Assembly: GCA_965220245.1 (NCBI GenBank)
Contig: CBDCPI010000008.1
Location: 248,001 to 312,000 of the forward strand
Source: CBDCPI01 sp965220245
GTDB lineage: Bacteria > Chloroflexota > Dehalococcoidia > Lucifugimonadales > UBA3495
DNA length: 64,000 nucleotides
Direction of reading: 5' to 3'
Positions 57,351-64,000 of the stretch are shown here, piece by piece (position 1 is the first letter of the stretch; each line of letters begins with the position of its first letter). Both the position numbers and the translations under genes were made by a program. A model generated the notes under the pieces. The model saw nothing but the letters and a program-made list of their open reading frames with translations, searched no databases and was not told where the DNA came from.

Positions 57351-58358
57351 ATGACCCCTGGAAACCATCAGACCTACGTCTACGTCGGGGCCGAAACGAG
57401 CGGCCTGTACCGGCTGTCCCCCGGCTCCCACCAGTTGGAGGAGTTGACTAACGGGCTGCCCGAGGCCCCGAAAGTACCGAGTGTAGCCATTCATCCGGAC
57501 AATCCGGAAGTGATATTTGCCGGCACTCAGGACGGCCCCTATCGCAGCACCGACCGGGGCGATCATTGGGAAAGGTTGGACTACCCCGCCAACGGTGAGC
57601 CGGTGTGGTCCTTCCTGTTCCGTCCCGGTGACCCCTCCACCATGTACCTGGGTACGGCCCCCGGCCAGATATACCGCAGCACCAACGGCGGCGACTCGTG
57701 GCAAAAGCTAAACTCAACCATGGGCTCCAACGAATGTGTCATGGGCTTCCCCACCAGGGTAATCGCCTTGGCCGCCGACCCCAGCCGTCCCGACGACCTT
57801 TACGCGGGCCTGGAGGTTGCCGGCGTCATTCGAAGCTCCGACGGCGGTGACACTTGGGACGAGATCACCGGCAGCCTGGCCCCGGCGGAAGGCACCCTCG
57901 ACCTGCACGGCGTGCAGTGCAGCAGCGCGTCCCCGGGCACGGTGTACATCGCCACCCGCAATGGGCCCTTTATTGGACTGGACCTTGGGCCGGACCGCGG
58001 CCGGGAGTGGGTCCCGGTGGACTTCGGCCGGTTCTCCGCCATCACCTACACCCGCGACCTCCGCGTTGCGCCCAACGACCCCAACACGATGTTCGTGTCC
58101 ATTGGCGCTGCTGCCCGCAGTTCCCAGGGCGCGCTATACCGCAGCCGCGACTTGTTCCAGACCTTCGAACGGGTGGACCAAGGCATCACCGCCGACGCCA
58201 CCATGATGGCGGTTGCCGTGGACCCGCGGGCGCCGGAGAGCATCTTCTGCATCGCCCGCGACGGGCAAGTCTTCGGGACCCTGGACGACGGTAACTCCTG
58301 GACCACTTATCAGCTACCGGATACGGCCAAAGAGCTTCGCGGCTTGGCGGTAGGGTAG
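57351..58358 (+). CDS. YCF48/BNR-type beta-propeller protein
   Basis: A 335-residue cytoplasmic propeller starting at ATG 57351 behind GCAGGAGGGAACG. Blade signatures are GPYRSTDRGDHWERL, QIYRSTNGGDSWQKL, GVIRSSDGGDTWDEI, GALYRSRDLFQTFERV and QVFGTLDDGNSWTTY. It resembles the protein at 18376 in size and architecture. It is the first gene of a run with SMP-30-like and esterase-like genes, so again a propeller is paired with hydrolases. Function unknown. Confidence 0.88.
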   Translation: MTPGNHQTYVYVGAETSGLYRLSPGSHQLEELTNGLPEAPKVPSVAIHPDNPEVIFAGTQDGPYRSTDRGDHWERLDYPANGEPVWSFLFRPGDPSTMYLGTAPGQIYRSTNGGDSWQKLNSTMGSNECVMGFPTRVIALAADPSRPDDLYAGLEVAGVIRSSDGGDTWDEITGSLAPAEGTLDLHGVQCSSASPGTVYIATRNGPFIGLDLGPDRGREWVPVDFGRFSAITYTRDLRVAPNDPNTMFVSIGAAARSSQGALYRSRDLFQTFERVDQGITADATMMAVAVDPRAPESIFCIARDGQVFGTLDDGNSWTTYQLPDTAKELRGLAVG

Positions 58359-58432
58359 CCTGGAACAGTGTGGGCCAAATTGGCTCGCGCGGCCTTTAGA
58401 CCCCCAGCCTTCTGACCCAAGAGAGGTGCCAG

Positions 58433-59329
58433 ATGCCCATTGAGCAGGTTTCCCCGGAACTGGAACGTATCGCATCGGTTGGCGAGCCCATCGAAGAGTT
58501 GGCCAGCGGCTTCGGCAACGAGACCGGCCCCGCCGAAGGGCCGCTGTGGTGGAAGGAGGGGGACTACCTCCTTTTCAGCGACATCGGCAACAATCGCCGG
58601 ATGAAGTGGAGCGCCAGCGAAGGTGTGACCCTCGCGCAGGAACCGACCAACCACGCCAATGGGCTTACCCGGGACCTTCAGGGCCGGTTGGTGGCCTGCG
58701 ACCGCACGCCCAGCGTCCGGCGCACCGAGCCCGACGGCAGCACCACGGTCATCGCGGCCCGCTACCGGGGGCTAAGCTTGAACCGCCCGAACGACGTGGT
58801 AGTAAAGTCCGACGGCAGCATCTACTTCACCGACCCTGGAGCCCCTGCTCCGGGGATGGCCTTGGACTTCGCTGGGGTCTACCGGGTGTCCCCGGACTTG
58901 GGCACCCTTACCTTGCTGGTGAAGGACTTTGTGACCCCCAACGGCCTGGCTTTCTCCCCCGACGAGAGCGTCCTGTACGTCAACGACACCCGCCGGATGC
59001 ACATCCGGGCCTTCGACGTGCAACCCAATGGCACGCTGGCTTTGGCCAGCGACCGGGTGTTCTGCGACGTGAGAGGCTCCGGTCCCGGATTCCCCGACGG
59101 GATGAAGGTGGACTCGGAAGGCAACGTTTACTGCGGCGGCTCCGGCGGTATCTGGATCATCGGCCCCTCGGGCAGGCATCTGGGCACCATCGCCCACGGC
59201 AAGGCAGAAACCACCAACATGGCTTGGGGAGGCCCGGACTGGACGACCCTTTTCTTCACCTCCTGGCACACCTTGGGCCGAGTTCAGCTAAAGGTCCCCG
59301 GAGTCCCCGTCCCTCCGGCAACGCCCTGA
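58433..59329 (+). CDS. SMP-30/gluconolactonase-family lactonase
   Basis: A 298-residue six-bladed propeller lactonase starting at ATG 58433 behind AGAGGTGCC. Metal ligands appear in their usual places: glutamate in GPAEGPLWWKEGDYLLFSDI, asparagine in NRPNDVVVKSDGSIYFTDPG and VTPNGLAFSPDESVLYVND, and aspartate in FPDGMKVDSEGNVYCGG. It would hydrolyse a sugar or other lactone with a divalent metal. It is co-directional with the esterase-like genes downstream. Confidence 0.93.
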   Translation: MPIEQVSPELERIASVGEPIEELASGFGNETGPAEGPLWWKEGDYLLFSDIGNNRRMKWSASEGVTLAQEPTNHANGLTRDLQGRLVACDRTPSVRRTEPDGSTTVIAARYRGLSLNRPNDVVVKSDGSIYFTDPGAPAPGMALDFAGVYRVSPDLGTLTLLVKDFVTPNGLAFSPDESVLYVNDTRRMHIRAFDVQPNGTLALASDRVFCDVRGSGPGFPDGMKVDSEGNVYCGGSGGIWIIGPSGRHLGTIAHGKAETTNMAWGGPDWTTLFFTSWHTLGRVQLKVPGVPVPPATP

Positions 59330-59393
59330 GACCGCGGGGGATGCCCAAAAACTCCGGCTAGAAACGATTGACAGGGTCCACTCAAGGAGTCGT

Positions 59394-60320
59394 ATGCCCA
59401 GGTTAGCCGCCGACCAGTACGTGACTAAAGTCAAAAGGCCCGACGACATCGACCAGTTCTGGGATGATGTGCTGGCGGAGACCGCCAGGATTCCCTTGGA
59501 CCCGGAGGTGGTCTACGACCCACTGCGGTCGAGCGAAGAAATCGACGTCTACGAGGTCTTTTACACCAGCCTCGACCGGGTGCGCATCGCGGGATGGTAT
59601 GCCCTGCCCAAGCAGCGGGACGGTCTTCTGCCGGGGCTGCTACAAGTCCCGGGATACAACATGGAGCCGCTGGTGCCGAAGGTCTGGGCGCGGAAGAATT
59701 ACGCGGCGTTCAGCGTTGCCCCGAGGGGGAAGCTGCGCAGCAACCGCCAGTTTAACCCTGGGTATCCCGGATTGCTTACCTACGGCATAGTGGACCGTAA
59801 CACCTATTCCTACCGTGGTTTTTATATGGATGCCTGCCGGGCCGTGGAGTTCCTCTTGGGGCGGGAAGAAGTGGACAATAGCAGAATCGGCGTGACCGGA
59901 CATAGCCAGGGTGGCGGCCTGACCGTTTCTACTGCTGCCCTGCGGCCCGAGATCAAGGCTGCGGCTGCGGGCGCTCCGTACCTCTGCGGGTACCTGGACG
60001 CCATCGAGCTGACCGATGCCTACCCCTATCAGGAGATTAACGACTATCTGAGGATGAATCCCGGCAGCCGGCAGCAGGTGGAAGACACTCTAGCCTACTT
60101 CGATGGCATCAACCTGGCCCACCGGATTAGCTGCCCGATAATCGTCAGTGTGGGGCTCCAAGACAGCACCTGCCCGCCGGAAACCGGCTTTGCCATGTTC
60201 AACGCCATCGCCAGCACCGACAAACGGATGTACGCCTACGACGGCCACGGACACGACGCCAATAACCACCAGCACGAGGCTATCATAGATACCTTCCTCG
60301 CCAAACACCTGAAGCCTTAG
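59394..60320 (+). CDS. Acetylxylan esterase (AXE1)-like alpha/beta hydrolase
   Basis: A 308-residue serine hydrolase from ATG 59394 behind CAAGGAGTCG. The N-terminal DIDQFWDDVLAETARIP and VYEVFYTSLDRVRIAGWY are typical of the AXE1/cephalosporin deacetylase group. The nucleophile elbow is IGVTGHSQGGGLTV (GxSxG), the acid probably in IVSVGLQDSTCPPET and the histidine in YDGHGHDANNHQ. No signal peptide. It would deacetylate short-chain sugar esters or similar. The next gene is a divergent copy of it. Confidence 0.92.
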   Translation: MPRLAADQYVTKVKRPDDIDQFWDDVLAETARIPLDPEVVYDPLRSSEEIDVYEVFYTSLDRVRIAGWYALPKQRDGLLPGLLQVPGYNMEPLVPKVWARKNYAAFSVAPRGKLRSNRQFNPGYPGLLTYGIVDRNTYSYRGFYMDACRAVEFLLGREEVDNSRIGVTGHSQGGGLTVSTAALRPEIKAAAAGAPYLCGYLDAIELTDAYPYQEINDYLRMNPGSRQQVEDTLAYFDGINLAHRISCPIIVSVGLQDSTCPPETGFAMFNAIASTDKRMYAYDGHGHDANNHQHEAIIDTFLAKHLKP

Positions 60321-60333
60321 CGGACTTGACGAT

Positions 60334-61251
60334 ATGACCACATTGAGCGGAGCAAAGCCGGACGGTTTCGATACCTACTGGCAAGCAACCCTAGAAGAAC
60401 TGGCCAAGCTGCCGGCCGCCCCGGAGGTGGAGGAGATTCCGTTGCGGTCGACGGATTTTGCGACTGCCTACGGCGTGCGCCTCACGTCCATCGGCCCCTA
60501 CCGGATATTTGCCTATCTGAGCATTCCGCGAGGCAACGGACCCTTTCCGGCCAAGTACTTCCTGCCCAATTACGGAAGCGTGGTGGACTTGGTGCCCCAG
60601 GGCACTTCCAACGGTCAACGCGCGCAATACATCACCTTCTCCGTTAGCGTGCGGGGGCAGCGGCGGGCGGACCAGCCCTATGCCGCCAGTTTCCCCGGGC
60701 TGCTCACTGACGGCATCTCCGCCCCGGCTACCTACATCTACCGGGGCATTGTGGCCGACTGCTGCCGCGGCCTGGAGTACTTGGCCGGTCGGCCCGAAGT
60801 GGATGGGACACGGATAGCGGCTATCGGCACCGACTTGGCCCTGACAACTGCCGCCCTGGGCCCGCAGATTACCCACGTTGTTTGCACTCCAACCCTTTTT
60901 TATGCAACGGCAGACTTAGCCCAGCGCACCGGGGCCTACCCGCTGGAGGAAATCAACGACTACCTCCGGCTGCATCCGTCCCAGCAGGAACAGGTGCGCC
61001 ACACCCTGTCCTACTTCGATCTCAGATGGTTCGCGCCTCAAGTCGACGCCACGCTACTGCTGATGGCGGGTGCGGATGGCACGGCGTTGGACGCCGCTGC
61101 TCTTGACCCCTTGGCCCAAGCCGTCAAGGGTCCCTCCGAAGTGCACAAGTCGGAACTCTCCGGCTACAAGGACGGCGTGTACGTCGAGGAATGGTTGGCT
61201 CGCCAGTTTGGCCTAGCGGCTCCCATCCTGCCTCCCCACTGGCAGCCTTAG
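60334..61251 (+). CDS. AXE1-like alpha/beta hydrolase paralogue lacking the serine nucleophile
   Basis: A 305-residue paralogue of the preceding gene, starting 14 bases after it. The same overall blocks are present: FDTYWQATLEELAKLPA, GVRLTSIGPYRIFAYLSIPRG, GQRRADQPYAASFPGLLTDGI and AYPLEEINDYLRLHPSQQEQV. The elbow that should read GHSQGG is IAAIGTDLALTT, so serine is replaced by aspartate and the glycines are lost; the C-terminal histidine loop is also gone. It is likely non-catalytic, perhaps a partner subunit of the active paralogue. Start ATG 60334, weak ribosome binding site. Confidence 0.85.
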   Translation: MTTLSGAKPDGFDTYWQATLEELAKLPAAPEVEEIPLRSTDFATAYGVRLTSIGPYRIFAYLSIPRGNGPFPAKYFLPNYGSVVDLVPQGTSNGQRAQYITFSVSVRGQRRADQPYAASFPGLLTDGISAPATYIYRGIVADCCRGLEYLAGRPEVDGTRIAAIGTDLALTTAALGPQITHVVCTPTLFYATADLAQRTGAYPLEEINDYLRLHPSQQEQVRHTLSYFDLRWFAPQVDATLLLMAGADGTALDAAALDPLAQAVKGPSEVHKSELSGYKDGVYVEEWLARQFGLAAPILPPHWQP

Positions 61252-61266
61252 CGAGATGCTGACGTC

Positions 61267-62046
61267 ATGCCCTTCTTAACCCTTCCGGGAGTGGACCTGT
61301 GGTACCAGGACACCGGCGGCCCCGGTACTCCGGTGGTCTTCTTGCACGCCGCTTCGGGGACCGCCGAAAGCTGGGGGCATCAGTTGCCCGCCTTCACGCC
61401 GGCCGGCTACCGGTGCATCACCTACGACCGGCGCACCTGGGGGAGGTCCCGGCCCACCAGCCCCGACGATCAGCCGGGCTTCGTGGGAGACGACCTCCAT
61501 GGACTGGTTGAGAGACTGGGCTTGGAGCGTTTCCACTTGGTGGCTACGGCGGCGGGTGGCATCGCCGGGCTGGACTACGCGCTGGACCATCCGGAGCATG
61601 TCCGCAGCCTGGTGGCGGCTAACAGCATCGGCGGCGTGCAGGACCCGGACTACCTGGAGGTCCAGAACAGGCTTCGACCGCCGGAGATACAGCAACTCCC
61701 AGTAGAGTTGCGCGAGCTTGGCCCCTCGTACCGGGGTACCGACCCGGAGGGCGCCGCCCGCTGGTTGGAGATCGAGTTGGCCAGCCGCCCTTATGGGAGG
61801 GCGCCCTCGCAGCCTTCACGCGACCCGATCACCTACGCCAGGTTGCAGACCATGCGCGTCCCGGTGCTGGTGCTGGTGCTGTCGGGAGAGGCGGACCTTC
61901 TCTCACCTCCGGCGCTGATGCGGATGCTGGCGGCCCATATCCCCGCCTCTCGTTTCGTCTCGCTCCCCGATGCGGGACACGCGGGTTTCTGGGAGAGACC
62001 GCAGATCTGGAATGGCCTAGTCTTGGAATTCATCGGCCAGCACTAG
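61267..62046 (+). CDS. Alpha/beta hydrolase with an altered nucleophile elbow
   Basis: A 259-residue alpha/beta hydrolase fold protein. The oxyanion strand is PVVFLHAASGTAESWGHQL, followed by YDRRTWGRS. The elbow reads FHLVATAAGGIAGLDYAL, where family members have GxSxGG, so the nucleophile position is alanine. The acid (LSGEADLLSPP) and histidine (PDAGHAGFWERP) positions are kept. It is probably not a serine hydrolase; cofactor-independent or binding roles are possible. The start is ATG 61267. Its TAG stop forms part of the target site of the IS630-type element that follows. Confidence 0.86.
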   Translation: MPFLTLPGVDLWYQDTGGPGTPVVFLHAASGTAESWGHQLPAFTPAGYRCITYDRRTWGRSRPTSPDDQPGFVGDDLHGLVERLGLERFHLVATAAGGIAGLDYALDHPEHVRSLVAANSIGGVQDPDYLEVQNRLRPPEIQQLPVELRELGPSYRGTDPEGAARWLEIELASRPYGRAPSQPSRDPITYARLQTMRVPVLVLVLSGEADLLSPPALMRMLAAHIPASRFVSLPDAGHAGFWERPQIWNGLVLEFIGQH

Positions 62047-63277
62047 TAGTCCATCAGTGTTGTATTGATGGGTATAGGGACTTAAGTTTGATGCGGGCGT
62101 CTGCGGTGGTGAACCGCCAGTCTACCCGCACCGTGTCCCGGTTGCGCTGACCTTGCCATGCTTCTATCTCCCGCCGAAGGGTGCTTTGGTCTGGAATGCG
62201 GCGGTTCAGGCATTGGCGTGCCAGCACCCCGATTTCGATCTCGGCCATATTCAGCCAACTCCCATGCTTGGGCGTGTAGTGGATCTCCAACCGTTCGGCG
62301 ATGCGTCGCGCTTCGGCGGGTTCAAACGCTTGGTACAGCGAGGCCGGATGATGGGTGTTCAGGTTGTCCATCACCAGCACTATCCGGTCCTTGTCAGCGT
62401 AGTCCACGTCCACCAGTTGCTTGACCACCCACGCCCAATCGGCTTTCGTGCGCTGCTCCGTCACTTCCACCCGGCGCCATCCCTCCAACGGCGCGAACAG
62501 CATGAACAGGTTGCTCACCCCGTTGCGTTCGTATTCATAATCAAAAGCGCCTGCCGCTCCAGGGCGGGGCGGGCGCGGCAGGCGCTTTTCCTTCACCTGC
62601 TGTTTGCTGGTCTCGTCCAGGCACACCAGAACTTCGTTGTCCCTATATTGGCGATGGTAGACTTCCAGCACGTCCTCCATCGCGCACACGAACTCCGAAC
62701 TGCCTTCCGGCGGGATGCACCAGCACTCTTTCAGCCAAGGCTTGAGTTCGTTTTTTTGAGCGTTTGGCGCACCGTTTCGGTGCTGATGCTCTCCACTATC
62801 TCGCATTCGATCAGCCGGTCCGCCAACAATTTCAGCGTCCAACTTACCCGGCCCTCCGGCGGTTGGGAGCAGGCCAATGCAACCAGATGGGCCTCTCCCT
62901 GACCGTCCAGCTTCTTCTGGCGGCGGTTAAGTTGCACTCTGCGTCCCAAGGCCGCTTCAACCCCCTCCTCCACGCAACGGCGGCGCACCCGTTCCACCGT
63001 CGCACCGCCAATCCGGAGGGACCGGGCAATTTCCTCGTCCTTCATGGCCCCGTCACCTTGGGCCTCATCACTCAGCAGCAAGATGCGGGCGTGGGTCTGC
63101 TTGTAGGCCGCCACCCGCCCCCGGGACACCAGCGCCAGTAGTTCCTCTTGCTCCTCCGCACTCAGTTTGACCCGGTATTTCTTCACCGACATCCCCTCCT
63201 CCCACGCCCCAATCCTCTTGGTCCTATGCCTGGTAGAATACACCCGGCCAGTCCTCAATTCAAAACTGTTAGGCTAC
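62046..63277 (-). mobile_element. IS630-type insertion sequence
   Basis: About 1.23 kb with imperfect terminal inverted repeats (GTAGTCCATCAGTGTTGTAT and, reverse-complemented, GTAGCCTAACAGTTTTGAAT). It is flanked by TA at 62044-62045 and 63278-63279 within CTAG, as expected for IS630 insertion with TA duplication. It landed exactly on the TAG stop of the upstream hydrolase gene, and the first base of the element restores that stop. Confidence 0.87.
62054..63258 (-). CDS. IS630-family transposase in two frames with a -1 slippery site
   Basis: The upstream frame (63258 to 62731) holds the helix-turn-helix region: KYRVKLSAEEQEELLALVS, DEEIARSLRIGGATVERVRRR and VSWTLKLLADRLIE. The downstream frame (to 62054) is the DDE domain: VLVCLDETSKQQVK, RIVLVMDNLNTHHPA and GSWLNMAEIEIGVLARQ give D, D and E. 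The frames overlap at a run of seven A on the coding strand (62751-62757). A -1 slip there fuses RQTLKK to NELKPWLKECW, as in known IS630 proteins, so programmed frameshifting is the simplest reading. Confidence 0.93.
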
Positions 63278-63497
63278 TAGGCCGCGAACGGGTCCGTATT
63301 GGGGTGTACTGAAACCTTTTTGTCCAGCTTGGTTGGCCTGAGTGCACGGTAGGTGGTACTGTCTTCGAGATGTGGCTGGGGCACGATTAACCCACTGACG
63401 ACTTCTGTCCAAATAACGGGGTCCACCTCAGCTATGGAGTACGCCCCGTCCTTGATATCTCAAAATGCGGTGTATTTCGCATCTTAGTTAACTGATG
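63278..63497. other. Intergenic stretch between two insertion sequences, no gene seen
   Basis: Probably includes the right end of the second transposable element (its gene stops at 63498). No recognisable promoter or gene. Confidence 0.4.
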
Positions 63498-64000
63498 TTA
63501 CGCAGCCTTAAGGAGTTGGAGTTCATCGAAAGCATGGCGAATGGCCGTGAGATAGAGCCGGGCTCTCAAGGCAAAGTGGTTCATTCCATGCTTCAACCGG
63601 AGTCCTTCCAACCGGAAGGCCGCATAGATGGACATGAAACAGTGGTTGCTCTGAGTGCGCTCCGTCCGGGTAGGCGACTTGGCCAGGGCGGCATTGGACT
63701 TGAGCGTCTTATGAAAGGTCTCCACTTTCCACCGTTTCTGGCAGATCCCGCAGATGGTTGGTCCATCACAGTCCAGATCGCTTGAGGCCAGATACAATGT
63801 CCCGGTGCTGCCATCCTTGTTTGTAAAGACCTGGCGAACGAGTTGGACCGGAAAATCCAACCCCCTCAGCCAGCACTGCACCGCTTGGTGTTCCGGCAAC
63901 TCCAGCGAGTCTATGCGGGAGAAGTTGCCCTGAAGTTTCCCTTCATAGCTCAGTGCTGCCGTCCGGTTCGGCTTGAGTGCAACAACGAAATGCCGGTCCA
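63498..64000 (-). CDS. C-terminal part of an IS4-like DDE transposase, cut by the window edge
   Basis: The frame is open from the right window edge to the stop at 63498, about 167 codons. It contains RHFVVALKPNRTAALS, then YLASSDLDCDGPTICGICQKRWKVETFHKTLKSNAAL, with the R-x3-E-x6-K spacing of IS4-type catalytic C-termini (RWKVETFHKTLK). The end is KHGMNHFALRARLYLTAIRHAFDEL. The N-terminal half with the first two aspartates lies outside the window. It differs in sequence from the IS4-type element at 5321. Confidence 0.85.
   Translation of the reverse strand, partial: DRHFVVALKPNRTAALSYEGKLQGNFSRIDSLELPEHQAVQCWLRGLDFPVQLVRQVFTNKDGSTGTLYLASSDLDCDGPTICGICQKRWKVETFHKTLKSNAALAKSPTRTERTQSNHCFMSIYAAFRLEGLRLKHGMNHFALRARLYLTAIRHAFDELQLLKAA

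Overview
The window is dense, GC-rich bacterial DNA of mixed catabolic and accessory character. Many lone catabolic enzymes, YCF48-type propellers, cohesin/dockerin modules outside any cellulosome and abundant small inverted-repeat elements suggest an uncultured Chloroflexota (Dehalococcoidia/SAR202-like). That placement is inference from gene style; there is no rRNA or other phylogenetic marker here, and I saw no tRNA or CRISPR array.

The strongest signal is selenocysteine. Three unrelated genes have one in-frame TGA exactly where their family has a catalytic or CxxC cysteine, the same frame stays open and family-like beyond it, and a small hairpin lies 18-21 nt after the TGA as in bacterial SECIS elements. 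They are a two-domain rhodanese (2720-3550, Sec235), a DsbA/FrnE-like oxidoreductase (19410-20012, Sec15 in a UxxC motif) and a DUF3179 lipoprotein (35810-37375 minus, Sec271 in a UxxC motif). Conventional calling would truncate or split all three. No sel genes lie in the window.

Layout. 1-5.2 kb: hicBA plus acetyl-CoA synthetase, the Sec-rhodanese, a DUF1330 protein and an acyl-CoA dehydrogenase. 5.3-7.7 kb: nested mobile DNA, an IS4-type element broken by a 13-bp minisatellite and by an IS5-type insertion. 8-14.4 kb: a TetR regulator, a giant tandem acyl-CoA dehydratase activase and its dehydratase-like partner. 15-20 kb: SDR, LigB-like dioxygenase, amidohydrolase, propeller and the Sec-DsbA, probably a ring-cleavage or catabolic cluster. 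20-31.8 kb: molybdopterin hydroxylase subunit, FAD oxidase, amidase with a GatC-like partner, macrodomain protein, DUF1989 protein, a second hicBA, a second IS5 copy, a polysaccharide deacetylase, an aldo/keto reductase and a GlcG/HbpS-like protein. 31.9-37.4 kb: a secreted cohesin/dockerin pair and the DUF3179 selenoprotein. 37.9-46 kb: acyl-CoA ligase with a two-subunit B12 mutase, NHL protein, amidohydrolase, two small overlapping genes and an SDR. 46.5-57 kb: AddAB-like helicase-nuclease, YgjP-type metallopeptidase and a Septu-like ATPase/HNH pair with a frameshifted HNH gene. 57.3-62 kb: propeller, SMP-30 lactonase and three alpha/beta hydrolases, two of them lacking the usual serine nucleophile. 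62-64 kb: an IS630-type element and a partial IS4-like transposase.

Small inverted-repeat elements of at least four families and REP-like palindromes fill most intergenic gaps, and several supply or abut stop codons of neighbouring genes.
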